DNA from: Rothia nasimurium
GTDB lineage: Bacteria; Actinomycetota; Actinomycetes; Actinomycetales; Micrococcaceae
DNA length: 64,000 nucleotides
Direction: 5' to 3'
NCBI RefSeq assembly: GCF_928391935.1
Contig: NZ_CAKMTD010000001.1
Span: forward strand, 496,001-560,000
Part shown: positions 35,235 through 44,556 of the stretch, one piece after another
Position numbering within the stretch: position 1 is the stretch's first letter
Layout of the letters: each line of letters begins with the position of its first letter
The notes under the pieces: generated by a model
Databases searched by the model: none
What the model saw: only the letters and a program-made list of their open reading frames with translations
Told to the model about the DNA's origin: nothing
Translations under genes and position numbers: made by a program

Positions 35235-35852
35235 ATGAGCTCTTCTGCCGCTTCTGCTAAAGCCCTGGCCCGTTCCTACCTGCGGCGCCGTCGCCATTCA
35301 CTGCCGCCGTCTGCCGCCCAGGTTGTTGCCCTGACGGCCCAGTGCCTTACCCTGTGGGAGTCTCTGGCCCCTGCTTCTACGATTGCTGCCTTTCTTCCCC
35401 TCCCCACTGAGCCGCCCGTCCTGGAGGGTTTGGGGCAGGCGGTGGCCCTGGGTCACCGGGTGCTGGTGCCGGTAGTGGAGCCGGGATCCCAGCTTTCCTG
35501 GGTGGAGTGGGAGCCGGGAGCCCAAGGTGCCCGAAATACCCTGGGAATTGATGAACCGGACGGCCAGCGGCTCGGCCCCGAGGCCTTTTGCGGGGCTGAC
35601 CTGCGCCTGGTTCCTGCCCTAGCCCTTGATGTGGGCGGACGCAGGCTGGGCCAGGGCGGGGGCTACTACGACAGGCTGTTTGAGCGGTTAGGGCCCCGGG
35701 GCCAGGAGCCCTCTACCCTGGGGGTGGTTTTTGCCCGGGAGATCCTAGATGGCCTCCCGGCTGATCCCTGGGACGCCCGCCTGGGCTGGGCCTTGACCGA
35801 GCAGGGCGTCCTGGCCCTCAATGGCTCTAACCCCTGGTCCGGGGAGGGGTAG
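35235..35852 (+). CDS. 5-formyltetrahydrofolate cyclo-ligase
   Basis: Converts 5-formyl-THF to 5,10-methenyl-THF with ATP, returning folate to the active pool. 205 residues from ATG 35235 after GGGAAGG; the longer open frame from 35184 is not family sequence. Motifs: YLRRRRHSLP at the N-terminus for ATP binding, VPALALDVGGRRLGQGGGYYDRLFERL (the family signature), and a typical C-terminal VVFAREILDGLPADPWD. Divergent from galU, the common actinobacterial arrangement. Confidence 0.93.
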   Translation: MSSSAASAKALARSYLRRRRHSLPPSAAQVVALTAQCLTLWESLAPASTIAAFLPLPTEPPVLEGLGQAVALGHRVLVPVVEPGSQLSWVEWEPGAQGARNTLGIDEPDGQRLGPEAFCGADLRLVPALALDVGGRRLGQGGGYYDRLFERLGPRGQEPSTLGVVFAREILDGLPADPWDARLGWALTEQGVLALNGSNPWSGEG

Positions 35853-35924
35853 AGCCAGAGTAAGATAGAGGTCGGTATGGTCTGCCCGGTGAGTCTTCCC
35901 CGGGCCTGAATCTAAGGAGTTTTC

Positions 35925-36107
35925 GTGCCCGTTTACGTTTACCAGTGCAAGAACTGTGACCATGTGTTTGAGCAGCACCAGTCCTTTAGCGACGATGCTC
36001 TCAAGACCTGCCCCGAGTGCGGGCAGGACACCCTCCGCAAGAAGTTCGGCCAGGTCGGTGTGGTCTTCAAGGGGTCTGGCTTCTACGCTAACGACAAGGG
36101 TAAGTAA
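35925..36107 (+). CDS. FmdB family zinc ribbon protein
   Basis: 60-residue protein with two CxxC knuckles (Cys8-Cys11 and Cys29-Cys32), the FmdB-type zinc ribbon, and the C-terminal VVFKGSGFYANDKG. Function unknown; thought to be regulatory or to bind nucleic acid. GTG 35925 follows AAGGAG. It is often beside galU and folate cyclo-ligase in actinobacteria. Confidence 0.92.
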   Translation: MPVYVYQCKNCDHVFEQHQSFSDDALKTCPECGQDTLRKKFGQVGVVFKGSGFYANDKGK

Positions 36108-36134
36108 ACTACGCCCCACCTTGAGCACGAGTAA

Positions 36135-36160
36135 AGGCTCCCCAGGTGGGGAGCCTTTTT
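36135..36160 (+). terminator. Intrinsic terminator of the FmdB gene
   Basis: AGGCTCCCC / GGGGAGCCT followed by TTTTT. Confidence 0.85.
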
Positions 36161-36168
36161 CGTGGGGA

Positions 36169-36414
36169 TTAGTCTGTGCCGTAGTGGGGTGGGCGCTGCT
36201 CTTTGAGCCAGCTAGCCCGCCTCTCCCCCTCCCGTTCCTGGAGGGTTTCCCGGTCTTCGGGGGCAGGACCGCTGGGGGTAAGTCCTGCCAGGTGGGGTTC
36301 GGCCCCGGTGAAGGACGATCCCCCGGTAGCCCTGCGGTTGCCCCGGCGTTTCTTGGGGGTGGGCTGGTAGCTGCTCCTGCCCCGGGCTGCATCTTCCTGC
36401 TGGGGGTTCGTCAT
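36169..36414 (-). CDS. Small conserved-type hypothetical protein
   Basis: 81 residues, strongly charged, with a disordered N-terminus and the C-terminal segment REGERRASWLKEQRPPHYGTD, a type of ending seen on short unknown proteins in the Micrococcaceae. The ATG overlaps the stop of the DUF4011-type gene (ATGA), so it is translationally coupled to it; that is the main reason to accept it as a gene. No function can be given. Confidence 0.6.
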   Translation of the reverse strand: MTNPQQEDAARGRSSYQPTPKKRRGNRRATGGSSFTGAEPHLAGLTPSGPAPEDRETLQEREGERRASWLKEQRPPHYGTD

Positions 36415-39400
36415 GATTCAGCACCGTCGGAGACGCCAAGGTACCCTGCGATACGGTGGACGACGGCTTCAGGACGGGAGAAGACCTCAATCGTCCAAGC
36501 TGTCATTGAATTCCAGCCGGTGCGGGCCAGGAGCTCAGGCAGCAGGCGGGAGCGTTCCCGCACGCTCAGGGCGGCGTAGGCGTCCGTACCGTCAGAAATA
36601 ACGGCCAGGGGGACCCGGCTGGGGCTGACGCGATCGACATCGTGCAGCATCTTGCGGGCGCGGGGGCTGGCGAGGGCACCGGCTACGAGGGATTCAGCAT
36701 CACTGGTTGCAACCAGGGAGAAAATGTCCCGGGGGGACTCGTGCAAGGTGATAGGCAGGGAGGATACCCGGCGTTGGAGATCTCCGAGGAGCCAGTCGCC
36801 CATGTCGATAGCGTCCAGGTGGTCGTTGGTCAGGAACTCATTGACCGGGAGCTGGTCCGTGATGGGGCGGGTTAGCTCCTGCCGGGCGCGTTCTTCCTGG
36901 TCCTTGCGATAGGCAAGGAGTAGGCGGTAAACGTCGAAGGCCCCGTGTTCAAGCCGCTGGGGGTCCAAGTCTTCGGGGGTGACGCAGGTGACCAGGCGGG
37001 TGAGGTGGCGGGCCCGGGTCATGGCCAGGGCGAAGTTCTGGCGGCCACCCCGTTCTGAGAAGTGACCGAAGTGGTGGGCTGCCCCCTGGGTTGTTTTCCC
37101 GGCTCCGAGGGAGAAGATGATGACGTCCCGTTCCATGTCGACGGCGCGGGTAACGTCAACGACGCGGAAGGGTTCGTCCCCGGCGGCGAAGAAGGGGGCG
37201 AACTGCGGATACCGGTTGACCAGCTGACGCACGGCTTCAGCGATTCTTTGGGCGTGGCGGGAACTCGTGGTGATGACCGCCAGGGTTTGCTTGGGGGTGC
37301 GGTAGGCATGTTCGATGACCATTTCAGCGACCCGTTGCACCTCAGGGCTCGGTGAATCCAGGCTGGCGTTATCTGAAACCCTGCCGGTGACGTCAACGTA
37401 TTCGACGGTGAGGGCTTCTGCTCCTTCGGTGTACTCTTCACCCCAGGGGTAGCTGGTTAGGGCACCGGAGTAGAAGTGTTCGTTGAGGTAGGTAAAGAGG
37501 GTGGGGTCGACGGCCCGATTGACGGTGGCCAGCGAGCGACCGGGTAGCACCTTTGCCAGGGCCTCGAAGGTGGAGACCAGTTTGTTACTGTTGGGCACCG
37601 GGGTGCCGTTGGCTAAGGCTGAGACCATGAAGGGGGCGGGGAAGCCACTGTGGGGATCGCCCAGGGCAATGACCTGTTCAGCCCTGATCAGGGCCGGGAG
37701 GTTGGCCGCCAGCGGGGTTGATTCGGCGTCCAGGAGGATAGCGGCGTCGAACCGCATTCCGGTGGGGACCTTGCCAGAGAGGGAGAAGGGGCTTGCAATC
37801 CACAGGGGAAGCAGGGTGCTTGCCATGACGGGCGCGTTCTCTAGGACCTGGCCCAGGTTAAAATCGTGGCTCTTGAGCTGGCTCCGCAGGTAGTTTGCCT
37901 GGTCTTCGAACTGGCCGATGCGGTGACGCCAGCAATCGGCAACTGCTGCGTGCAGGCGGGCGGGGGCTGAGGCGACGTGGCTGTAGTCGGCCCGACGGAA
38001 GCGGGCCTCCAGGTCGCGGAGGCGGTCCCCGTCGAGGATCTCGATTTCTTGGGAGGCCAGCATCATTTCTAGGGCTGTCTGCCACCAGGCAAGTTCCAGC
38101 TCAGCAGCGACGCCCTCAACCCCGATTTGCCGTTCGTACAGCTCTTCGAGGAGGGAGCCCAGGCCTGCGGTGGTCAGTTCGCGGGTCAGCTCTACCCGTT
38201 CGGGCAGACTGTGCAGGAGGATTTCATCGTCGATGAGGGCCTGCAGGCGGTGGGAAAGTTCCGGCAACGGGGTATGGGTAAAGCGGGTACCGGCGGGAGA
38301 ATCTTCCAGGACAATGGCCAGCCCCATGAATTCGCCCACCAGTCGGCTGTGGGCTGAGCGCAGGTCAGCTAGGTTGTCGGGCACGCTGGGGGTGCGGTCG
38401 TCGGCGGCCCAGGCCAGCCATTCTTCTCGCTGACCCTGGACCACGAAGAGGCTTTCGTGGAGGTCATTGATAGAGACGCCGGGAATAATGTATTCCTTCG
38501 CAGCCCGACGAAGCCGGGACCGCTGGATGCTAGACATTTCAATCCCGTGGTCACGACGCCAGGCCCCGGAGGCGGTAGCTGCGATGAGGTCGGTGACAGG
38601 ACGATCAAAGATGTCCTGGTTGAAACGGGTGAGGGTATCAGTCAGGCGTTCGAGCAGGTCAATCTGGTTGCCCCAGTCGGTGATGCTGCCACCAGGTTTC
38701 ATCCCGATGGACTCGGCCATGGCCTGCATTCTGGTGGAAAGATCTGCCAGGGAGGCGGCGAGGGTCTTGACCAGATCATGGGCGGCCTGGGTTTCCTCCC
38801 TGTTAAGCAGCTTAGCCCGGTGCCAGGCTGAGGCCCGGGTGGAGGGACGGAAGCCCCCCAGCTCGGCCAGACGCTGAAGTTTACGGACGGTCTCAGCTCG
38901 GTTGACCTGCTCGTCCATGGTGGTTTTGCTGAGCCGGATGTGGGTGGCCGGGGGCGGGGTCTGGGCGGTGAGGGCGGCCAGGGTCTGGAGGGCCTCATAG
39001 ACGGAGCAGCCCCAGCGGGACTCGGTAAAACGCAGGGAGTCGGTGTGGGCTTTGAGGGCGGCCCTGGTTTCTGTGAGTTCCCGGTGGATATCGGTGACGT
39101 TGGGTGCAGGTGCCTGCTCGTCACGAACAATCGCGTTGATGAATTCTGTGCGGTAGTCTTCGGGGCTCTTCTCAGCCAGCAGGTTGAAGGTGAGGTCGGT
39201 GAGCTTGTAGCGGTCCAGGAGGTTGGTGAAAGCGGCTAAGGTTGAACGCTTCTCCCCCACCACCAGGACGGACTTACCCTGGTGGATCAGGGTAGCTGCC
39301 AGGTTGGCGGCGGTTCCCAGCTGGTCTGTGCCGGGGGCGGTGGTAACGGTGAGGGAGTGGCCCAGGTGGGCGAGGTCGATGATGTCCTGGCCGGCTGAGT

Positions 39401-40319
39401 CGGTGTCGACCAGGATCATGTCCTCGTCGGGGTTGCGTTCGTCCAGGGGGGCCCGCCCGTTGTGGATGGGAGCCACGAAGGGCTTTTCCAGGGGGTTGAG
39501 TTTGAGCTGGGCAATGTCGCGGACGAGGTCGGTGTGGGCGGTTGACGGAAGTTCGCCGGTGCTTTCTTTGAGGTCCGCGAAGGTAGAGATCAGGTAGGTG
39601 GAGTGAATGGTCATGCCGGGGACGGAGCCGGTAGTGGCCCGCATACGCTCAATGACAGGCTCCGGGTCCAGTTTCCGCATGGAGTTAGCCAGCTGGGCAA
39701 CGTCCATGCTACCCAGGTCTATCCCGTATTCCTTTTTGATCTGCCGGACCATCGCCGGGTTCAACTGGGCCGGGCCGGTCAGCTGGACCTCAAAGTCGTC
39801 GCTAGTGGGGTGCGGGGTGATGGCCAGGGGGGCCATAAGAATAGGGGCAATGAACCGTTTCTCGCTGACCATGCCGTCCTCGCGCACGTCGCGGGACAAC
39901 CAGGAGGCAGTACCTGCCACGAAGTACCCGGCGTCCAAGCCGTGGCCGGTCGCCAGCTCAAAAATCTTGGTGCGCAGGGCCCGGGCAGCAACCATGCCGG
40001 CCTCAAGTTTGGCCTTATCCCGCAGGATCGTTGACAGGCGGGTCTTACGCCCCATAAACATCTGGGCCACGCCAGACGAATTAGCGTCCGTCAGATCAAT
40101 GTGGACATAATCAACCTGGTTGAAATCCAGCATGGCGTCTGGGCCCGTGTAAATTTCCATCTGCCCGGCCCACGCCTCAAGGCCAGCAGTAACCTGGGCA
40201 GCGGTGTTGTCGTCCTCGACGCTGCCCTGGGGGGCTACCGGCTCCGGGGTGCTCCCAGCGGCCCAGGGGGTCGCAGAAGAGGTAGCGGTTGCTGAATCAG
40301 GGTGGACCTGGTCGTTCAC
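36411..40319 (-). CDS. DUF4011-type helicase-like protein with degenerate ATPase motifs
   Basis: 1302 residues. The layout is that of DUF4011-type SF1 helicase-like proteins: N-terminal domain with FIAPILMAPLAI, a RecA-like core, motifs V/VI (QNFALAMTRARHLTRLV, near 1091), and a C-terminal REase/MTES_1575-like end (SDGTDAYAALSVRERSRLLPELLARTGWNSMTAWTIEVFSRP). The ATPase is probably dead: the P-loop position reads TAPGTDQLGT (327-336) without GK[ST], and motif II reads LLDAES (near 858) in place of DEAS. It may bind DNA or act as a scaffold. The start at 40319 is a standard ATG. No phage-defence genes are beside it. Confidence 0.75.
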   Translation of the reverse strand: MNDQVHPDSATATSSATPWAAGSTPEPVAPQGSVEDDNTAAQVTAGLEAWAGQMEIYTGPDAMLDFNQVDYVHIDLTDANSSGVAQMFMGRKTRLSTILRDKAKLEAGMVAARALRTKIFELATGHGLDAGYFVAGTASWLSRDVREDGMVSEKRFIAPILMAPLAITPHPTSDDFEVQLTGPAQLNPAMVRQIKKEYGIDLGSMDVAQLANSMRKLDPEPVIERMRATTGSVPGMTIHSTYLISTFADLKESTGELPSTAHTDLVRDIAQLKLNPLEKPFVAPIHNGRAPLDERNPDEDMILVDTDSAGQDIIDLAHLGHSLTVTTAPGTDQLGTAANLAATLIHQGKSVLVVGEKRSTLAAFTNLLDRYKLTDLTFNLLAEKSPEDYRTEFINAIVRDEQAPAPNVTDIHRELTETRAALKAHTDSLRFTESRWGCSVYEALQTLAALTAQTPPPATHIRLSKTTMDEQVNRAETVRKLQRLAELGGFRPSTRASAWHRAKLLNREETQAAHDLVKTLAASLADLSTRMQAMAESIGMKPGGSITDWGNQIDLLERLTDTLTRFNQDIFDRPVTDLIAATASGAWRRDHGIEMSSIQRSRLRRAAKEYIIPGVSINDLHESLFVVQGQREEWLAWAADDRTPSVPDNLADLRSAHSRLVGEFMGLAIVLEDSPAGTRFTHTPLPELSHRLQALIDDEILLHSLPERVELTRELTTAGLGSLLEELYERQIGVEGVAAELELAWWQTALEMMLASQEIEILDGDRLRDLEARFRRADYSHVASAPARLHAAVADCWRHRIGQFEDQANYLRSQLKSHDFNLGQVLENAPVMASTLLPLWIASPFSLSGKVPTGMRFDAAILLDAESTPLAANLPALIRAEQVIALGDPHSGFPAPFMVSALANGTPVPNSNKLVSTFEALAKVLPGRSLATVNRAVDPTLFTYLNEHFYSGALTSYPWGEEYTEGAEALTVEYVDVTGRVSDNASLDSPSPEVQRVAEMVIEHAYRTPKQTLAVITTSSRHAQRIAEAVRQLVNRYPQFAPFFAAGDEPFRVVDVTRAVDMERDVIIFSLGAGKTTQGAAHHFGHFSERGGRQNFALAMTRARHLTRLVTCVTPEDLDPQRLEHGAFDVYRLLLAYRKDQEERARQELTRPITDQLPVNEFLTNDHLDAIDMGDWLLGDLQRRVSSLPITLHESPRDIFSLVATSDAESLVAGALASPRARKMLHDVDRVSPSRVPLAVISDGTDAYAALSVRERSRLLPELLARTGWNSMTAWTIEVFSRPEAVVHRIAGYLGVSDGAES

Positions 40320-40439
40320 TAAAATCTACTTTCGGCCTTGCGCTCTTGTACTGCCTAAACCATCATAGTTGGCTTTTGGCCCGGCCAACATCACCGGGCC
40401 GCCTTTACACGGCTCCTGCCCCGGGCGTCCGTCCTGCCC

Positions 40440-40895
40440 CTAAGCAATATAGAGGTTAAAGTTAGCAACCAGGGTCAGCACCGAGAGGAAACCCAAGAGG
40501 GCCATACCCGCCACCAGCACCCACTTGAGGCGCGGGGCAAAGGGCTCACCACCGGATTCCCAGAGGGAACGGACGTAAAAGTAGCTCAACAAAAAGCCGG
40601 GCAGGTTCCCCGTCACCAGCTGCTGGGCCACCGCAAAAATACCGAAGTTCCGTTCGGTCAGCTCATTTTCACTTTCAGCAGCTTTCAAGAGGCCCGCCAT
40701 AATCAGGGACATGCAGCTGACCAAAAAAGCCAGGGCAATAGCAGGCTGCTGGAGCATCTCCTGAAAGGCAACGCCCTCCCCGCTTGACACCGCGTACTGG
40801 TAGAAGAAGAACACCAGGGGGCTTATCAGCCAGTACCAGAAAAGGAAGGTACGGAGCTTATCGGGGTCGCGCAGGGCATAGAGGATGGCGTTCAT
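40440..40895 (-). CDS. Hypothetical membrane protein
   Basis: 151 residues with four membrane helices (LFWYWLISPLVFFFYQYAV; AIALAFLVSCMSLIMAGLLKAA; FGIFAVAQQLVTGNLPGFLLSYFYV; VLVAGMALLGFLSVLTLVANF). Its ATG overlaps the stop of the rpiR-type regulator gene by 4 nt, so they form an operon. I do not recognise it. Confidence 0.7.
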   Translation of the reverse strand: MNAILYALRDPDKLRTFLFWYWLISPLVFFFYQYAVSSGEGVAFQEMLQQPAIALAFLVSCMSLIMAGLLKAAESENELTERNFGIFAVAQQLVTGNLPGFLLSYFYVRSLWESGGEPFAPRLKWVLVAGMALLGFLSVLTLVANFNLYIA

Positions 40896-41659
40896 GATGT
40901 CTTCTCTTGGGAGTCAAGGTATTGGATGTACTGCCTGACCAGGTAATCCAGCAGGACGGTCAGGGCAACAAAAGAATGGTAGGGCTCTTTATGGGAGCTA
41001 GTTATGGTGGGGGTTGATTCGTAGTGCAGGCTAAAATCAGCCGCCGCGGAGAGGCTATTGACCCCCAGGGCCGTAATAGCGATCATGGGTATTTTGCGGG
41101 CGGCTAATGCCTTGACGGTAGAAATGGCACTTTCCGTTTCCCCTGAGAGGGAGGCGATGATGACCAGGTCATCCGGGCGCATCACCCCAATCGACCCCCG
41201 GAACTCGCTGGAGGCAGGAATCACGTGAGTAAACTTCCCGCAGGCCAGCATAGATTTTGAAAATTCCTGGATGGCATTCCGCTGGGCAAAGCCCGTCCCG
41301 TACAGGTAAATGGTATTGGCATTCTCAATTTTTGAGAGGATGGGTTCGAAGTCCATCGCCATGAGCCCCTCATAGGTTTTCAGAATATCGAGACGGCCAC
41401 TCTCTAAAAAGTCAGTGTTAGGCTTGGCCCCGCCGGCCAGGGAGCTTTTGACGAAGAACTTAAGTTCAGCGAACCCCGTGAACCCCAGCTTCTTGGTTAG
41501 CCGGATAATGCTGGACGTTGAGGTAAAGGTTTTGTGCGCGAGGGCGCTAATGGTGGAGTCGGCAACAAACTGCTCATTGTTCAGCATGAAGGCGAGAATT
41601 TCGCGTTCGGTATCGCTGAGGCGGTTCTGGTGCGCGTTGACAAGTTCTTGTAAGTCCAC
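40892..41659 (-). CDS. RpiR/MurR family transcriptional regulator
   Basis: 255 residues from GTG 41659. HTH_6 domain (LAHKTFTSTSSIIRLTKKLGFTGFAELK) followed by a SIS sugar-phosphate binding domain (YLYGTGFAQRNAIQEFS, ASLSGETESAISTVKAL). It is placed beside an alpha-glucoside PTS, so it probably responds to a phosphorylated alpha-glucoside and controls that gene. An upstream TTG (41662) is possible but lies too near the AGGAG ribosome site. Its start region is locked in an 18-bp stem (41657-41733). Downstream gene overlaps by 4 nt. Confidence 0.88.
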   Translation of the reverse strand: MDLQELVNAHQNRLSDTEREILAFMLNNEQFVADSTISALAHKTFTSTSSIIRLTKKLGFTGFAELKFFVKSSLAGGAKPNTDFLESGRLDILKTYEGLMAMDFEPILSKIENANTIYLYGTGFAQRNAIQEFSKSMLACGKFTHVIPASSEFRGSIGVMRPDDLVIIASLSGETESAISTVKALAARKIPMIAITALGVNSLSAAADFSLHYESTPTITSSHKEPYHSFVALTVLLDYLVRQYIQYLDSQEKTS

Positions 41660-41733
41660 CAAGGGCTCCTGAGATATTCACTTTCACTGCGGTAACTAAC
41701 AGTATAAGTGGGTTTTCTCAGGAGCCCTTGGTG
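41657..41733 (-). promoter_or_regulatory. Stem sequestering the rpiR-type gene start
   Basis: CACCAAGGGCTCCTGAGA (41657-41674) and its perfect 18-nt complement (41716-41733) flank a 41-nt loop. In minus-strand RNA the 3' arm holds the AGGAG ribosome site and the start codon GTG. No T-run follows, so it is not a usual terminator. A TATACT in the loop could be a -10 of an internal promoter that makes a transcript without the 5' arm. Confidence 0.6.
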
Positions 41734-41767
41734 TCAGGTTGTGATGCTCAAGGCAGGGGGAGCAAGA

Positions 41768-43396
41768 TTACTTGCCCTCGTTCACCATGGTTTCGAACTT
41801 GTCGCGAACCTGGGGAACGTCCATGCCGACGATGACCTGCAGGGCCTTGCCCTTGTTGACCAGGCCGAGAGCACCTGCGGACTTGAACTGGGCTTCAGAG
41901 CCGACCAGCTCGGGGTCAGCCACTGAAACGCGCAGGCGGGTGGCGCAGTTGTTCACATCGGTGATGTTGGCGGGGCCACCGAGCAGAGCCAGGAAGTCGG
42001 TTGCACGCTGGGTGTAGGGGTCTGATGCTACTGCGGTTGCAGCACCAGCAGCGGCACCTTCAGCACCCAGGGTGCCGTTCTTCTTAGCTTCCTTGTAGTC
42101 AGCCTTGGTGTAGAGCTTGGTTTCGGCACCGTCTACTTCACGACCGGGGGTGTTGAAGTTGAACTTGAGGATCAGGAAGCGGAAGACGACGAAGTAGATC
42201 AGGGTGAAGCACAGGCCGATACCGATCTGGGTGAGGACCATACCGGAGTGGTTGGGCCACATGGGGATCCAGTTCTGGAAGAGGAAGTCAATCAGACCGC
42301 CACCCATGTTACCGACAACGCCGAAGCCGTACATGGTAGCTGACATGGTTGCGGCCAGGACTGCGTGTACTGCGAACAGCGGGGGTGCCAGGAAGAGGAA
42401 GGTGAATTCGAGGGGCTCGGTAATACCGATCAGGATTGCGGTGAGGCAGACAGGGATCAGCAGGGCCAGGGTTTCCTTGCGCTTCTCGGGACGAGCAGTG
42501 GTGTAGAAGGCTGCTGCGATACCGAGGGGAGCAAAGACCTTGGAGTTACCGTGCAGGGCGAAGCCGCCACCGGGGAAGAGTTCCTTGACGGGGGTGGTTG
42601 ATTCTGCGAAGGTTTCGAGGTTAGCAACCCAGTACTTGGTGATGCCGTCCGGAACAACGGCGGGGCCGAAGACGAAGGGGGTGTAGATGAAGTGGTGCAG
42701 GCCGGTGGGAATCAGGATGCGCTCAAGGAAGGTGTAGAGCCATACGCCGAAGACACCGGATGAGATGAAGAAGCCCTGCAGGGAGCCAATACCGGTCTGG
42801 ATTGAAGGCCAGACGAGGCAGAAGACCAGAGCGATGGGCATCATCAGGAAGAAGCCCAGACCGTAAACGTACTGGGTGCCCTGGAAGATACCGAGGAAGT
42901 CGGGGAGCTTGGTGTCGAAGTAGCGGTTGTGCAGCCAGACAACGATAGCGGAGATGATGATGGCGCCGAAGATGCCGGTATCGAGAGTCTTGATACCCGC
43001 AATCATTTTCAGACCGGTACCAGCAGCACCTTCTGAGAGGTCAACGTTGAAGTCAACACCGAACTTGTCGCCCCAGATGCTGAGGATCTGGCCAACGAAG
43101 TAGTTGAAGGTCAGGTAAATCATGCCGGCTTCGAGGACGGCGCGAGCCTGTGCCTGCTTAGCCAGTGCAATCGGCAGACCGAGCACAAAGAGGAGTTCCA
43201 TCTGGTTAAAGACGGTCCAAGCGCCGGACTCCCATACGGACCAGAAGTTGTACCAGCCAGTGCCTTCAGCGGCAATGGGGCCAAGAAGCATTTCGTTCTT
43301 GCAGATGATAGCGATGCCCACTGCAAGACCGGCGAATGCAAAGATGAGGACGGGGGCCAGCATGGCGGAGCCGAACCTCTGAATCTTCTCCATCAT
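41768..43396 (-). CDS. PTS alpha-glucoside transporter EIIBC
   Basis: 542 residues. The EIIC domain (residues 1 to about 410, about 10 membrane helices) carries GLHHFIYTPFVFGP and GITEPLEFTFLFLAP, the alpha-glucoside/glucose-group signature. The EIIB domain has the phosphorylated cysteine in VNNCATRLRVSV (about residue 481). The family is the AglA/MalX/GlvC group, which imports maltose, isomaltose, sucrose isomers or other alpha-glucosides while phosphorylating them. There is no EIIA in the window; it must come from elsewhere. Two GH13 enzymes downstream on the other strand fit the same substrate. Confidence 0.88.
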   Translation of the reverse strand: MMEKIQRFGSAMLAPVLIFAFAGLAVGIAIICKNEMLLGPIAAEGTGWYNFWSVWESGAWTVFNQMELLFVLGLPIALAKQAQARAVLEAGMIYLTFNYFVGQILSIWGDKFGVDFNVDLSEGAAGTGLKMIAGIKTLDTGIFGAIIISAIVVWLHNRYFDTKLPDFLGIFQGTQYVYGLGFFLMMPIALVFCLVWPSIQTGIGSLQGFFISSGVFGVWLYTFLERILIPTGLHHFIYTPFVFGPAVVPDGITKYWVANLETFAESTTPVKELFPGGGFALHGNSKVFAPLGIAAAFYTTARPEKRKETLALLIPVCLTAILIGITEPLEFTFLFLAPPLFAVHAVLAATMSATMYGFGVVGNMGGGLIDFLFQNWIPMWPNHSGMVLTQIGIGLCFTLIYFVVFRFLILKFNFNTPGREVDGAETKLYTKADYKEAKKNGTLGAEGAAAGAATAVASDPYTQRATDFLALLGGPANITDVNNCATRLRVSVADPELVGSEAQFKSAGALGLVNKGKALQVIVGMDVPQVRDKFETMVNEGK

Positions 43397-43429
43397 CGGT
43401 AGAAACCTTTCATAAATGGGATCTCCCGA

Positions 43430-43443
43430 CTCGAAAATTCGAG
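43430..43443. promoter_or_regulatory. Candidate operator upstream of the PTS gene
   Basis: CTCGAA-AA-TTCGAG, perfect 6-bp arms, about 35 bp upstream of the PTS start. A further TTTCGAGG half-site lies near 43576. It may bind the RpiR-type regulator. The rest of the 285-bp divergent gap (43397-43681) shows no gene. Confidence 0.4.
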
Positions 43444-43681
43444 GTGTGTTGGTGGAAGAATCCCGTGTGATTACTAGGCTTATCTAATCATTCTTTTGTG
43501 GCTGCTGATGGTGATTTGGGCGACTTTGGCATTAATGCCGGGAACCGGCACAAGGTGGCGGAAGCGGGTAAAAGTTTCGAGGGGTTTTGTGCGCGTGAGA
43601 AAGAGGCAGACAGGTCCGCTCCGCCTAGTATGAAGACCCGTAAGAGGTTCTTGTGCACGATTGAAAGCTGTTTTTGCCCCG

Positions 43682-44512
43682 ATGAAACTTTTAACGCTGA
43701 ATACCCATAGCTGGCTTGAGGTCCACCAGATTTCGAAGATCTATGAGTTGGCCCAGTTCATTGTGCGTGAGCGGATTGATGTGGTGGCCTTGCAGGAGGT
43801 GAACCAGCTTGTTCATAGCCCTCTAGTGGCTGAGCCTGCGGGTTTTGTGGGCGGGGCTGATCGGCCGGTTCGGGCTGATAATTTTGCCCACCTGCTCAAT
43901 GGGTTCTTGACCCAGCTGGGCGCTCCCTATTGGTGGGGTTGGGCTGTGGCCCACCGGGGGTTTGACCGGTACGACGAGGGCGTCGCCGTCCTGACCCGTT
44001 CCCGCCCCCAGCGCGTCCAGACCCTGGACCTCTCCCCTGACTACACCTACGAGGACGTCCCCCGCCGGGTGGCGCTGGCTGTGCAACTGGGTGAGGACGC
44101 TGGTGGCACCTGGCTGGCCAGCGCCCACATGAGCTGGTGGCAGTGGGAGGGCACCCCCCTCTTCGCCGCCGAGTTTGACCAGCTGGACCGGCAGATTCGG
44201 GAACTAGCCCAGGGGGCTCCCATCATTCTGGCAGGAGACTTCAATAACGCTGCCGGGGTTACTGGCGAGGGCTACGACCTCATGCAGAGCTACGGCTGGC
44301 TCGACACCTACCTCACCGCCCAAGAACGCACCGGGGAAACCACCGTCCACAAGGCAATCCACGGGTGGGATTCACTCACCCAGGCCCTCCGCATTGACCT
44401 AGTTCTCACCGACCGGCCCTTGCCTGTGACCCGCCACGCCGTCGTCTTCCCCGACTACTCCGACCAGGCCATCTCAGACCACTCAGGCCTCTACCTCACC
44501 TTCGACCTCTAA
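43682..44512 (+). CDS. Endonuclease/exonuclease/phosphatase (EEP) family protein
   Basis: 276 residues from ATG 43682 (KLLTLNTHSWLE is the EEP beginning). Metal and catalytic residues: N in LNTHS, E in VVALQEVNQ, DN in LAGDFNNAAG, and SDHSGLYL at the end. It resembles the DNase I-like and maltose-6-P or sugar-phosphate phosphatase relatives found in gene clusters for alpha-glucosides. It is 44 bp from the first GH13 gene and is likely part of the same operon, which favours a role in sugar metabolism over DNA repair; that is inference. Confidence 0.8.
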   Translation: MKLLTLNTHSWLEVHQISKIYELAQFIVRERIDVVALQEVNQLVHSPLVAEPAGFVGGADRPVRADNFAHLLNGFLTQLGAPYWWGWAVAHRGFDRYDEGVAVLTRSRPQRVQTLDLSPDYTYEDVPRRVALAVQLGEDAGGTWLASAHMSWWQWEGTPLFAAEFDQLDRQIRELAQGAPIILAGDFNNAAGVTGEGYDLMQSYGWLDTYLTAQERTGETTVHKAIHGWDSLTQALRIDLVLTDRPLPVTRHAVVFPDYSDQAISDHSGLYLTFDL

Positions 44513-44556
44513 CCCGTCCCGTCCCCGTCCTACCCCGTGCTGAAAGGAAGCAAGCC

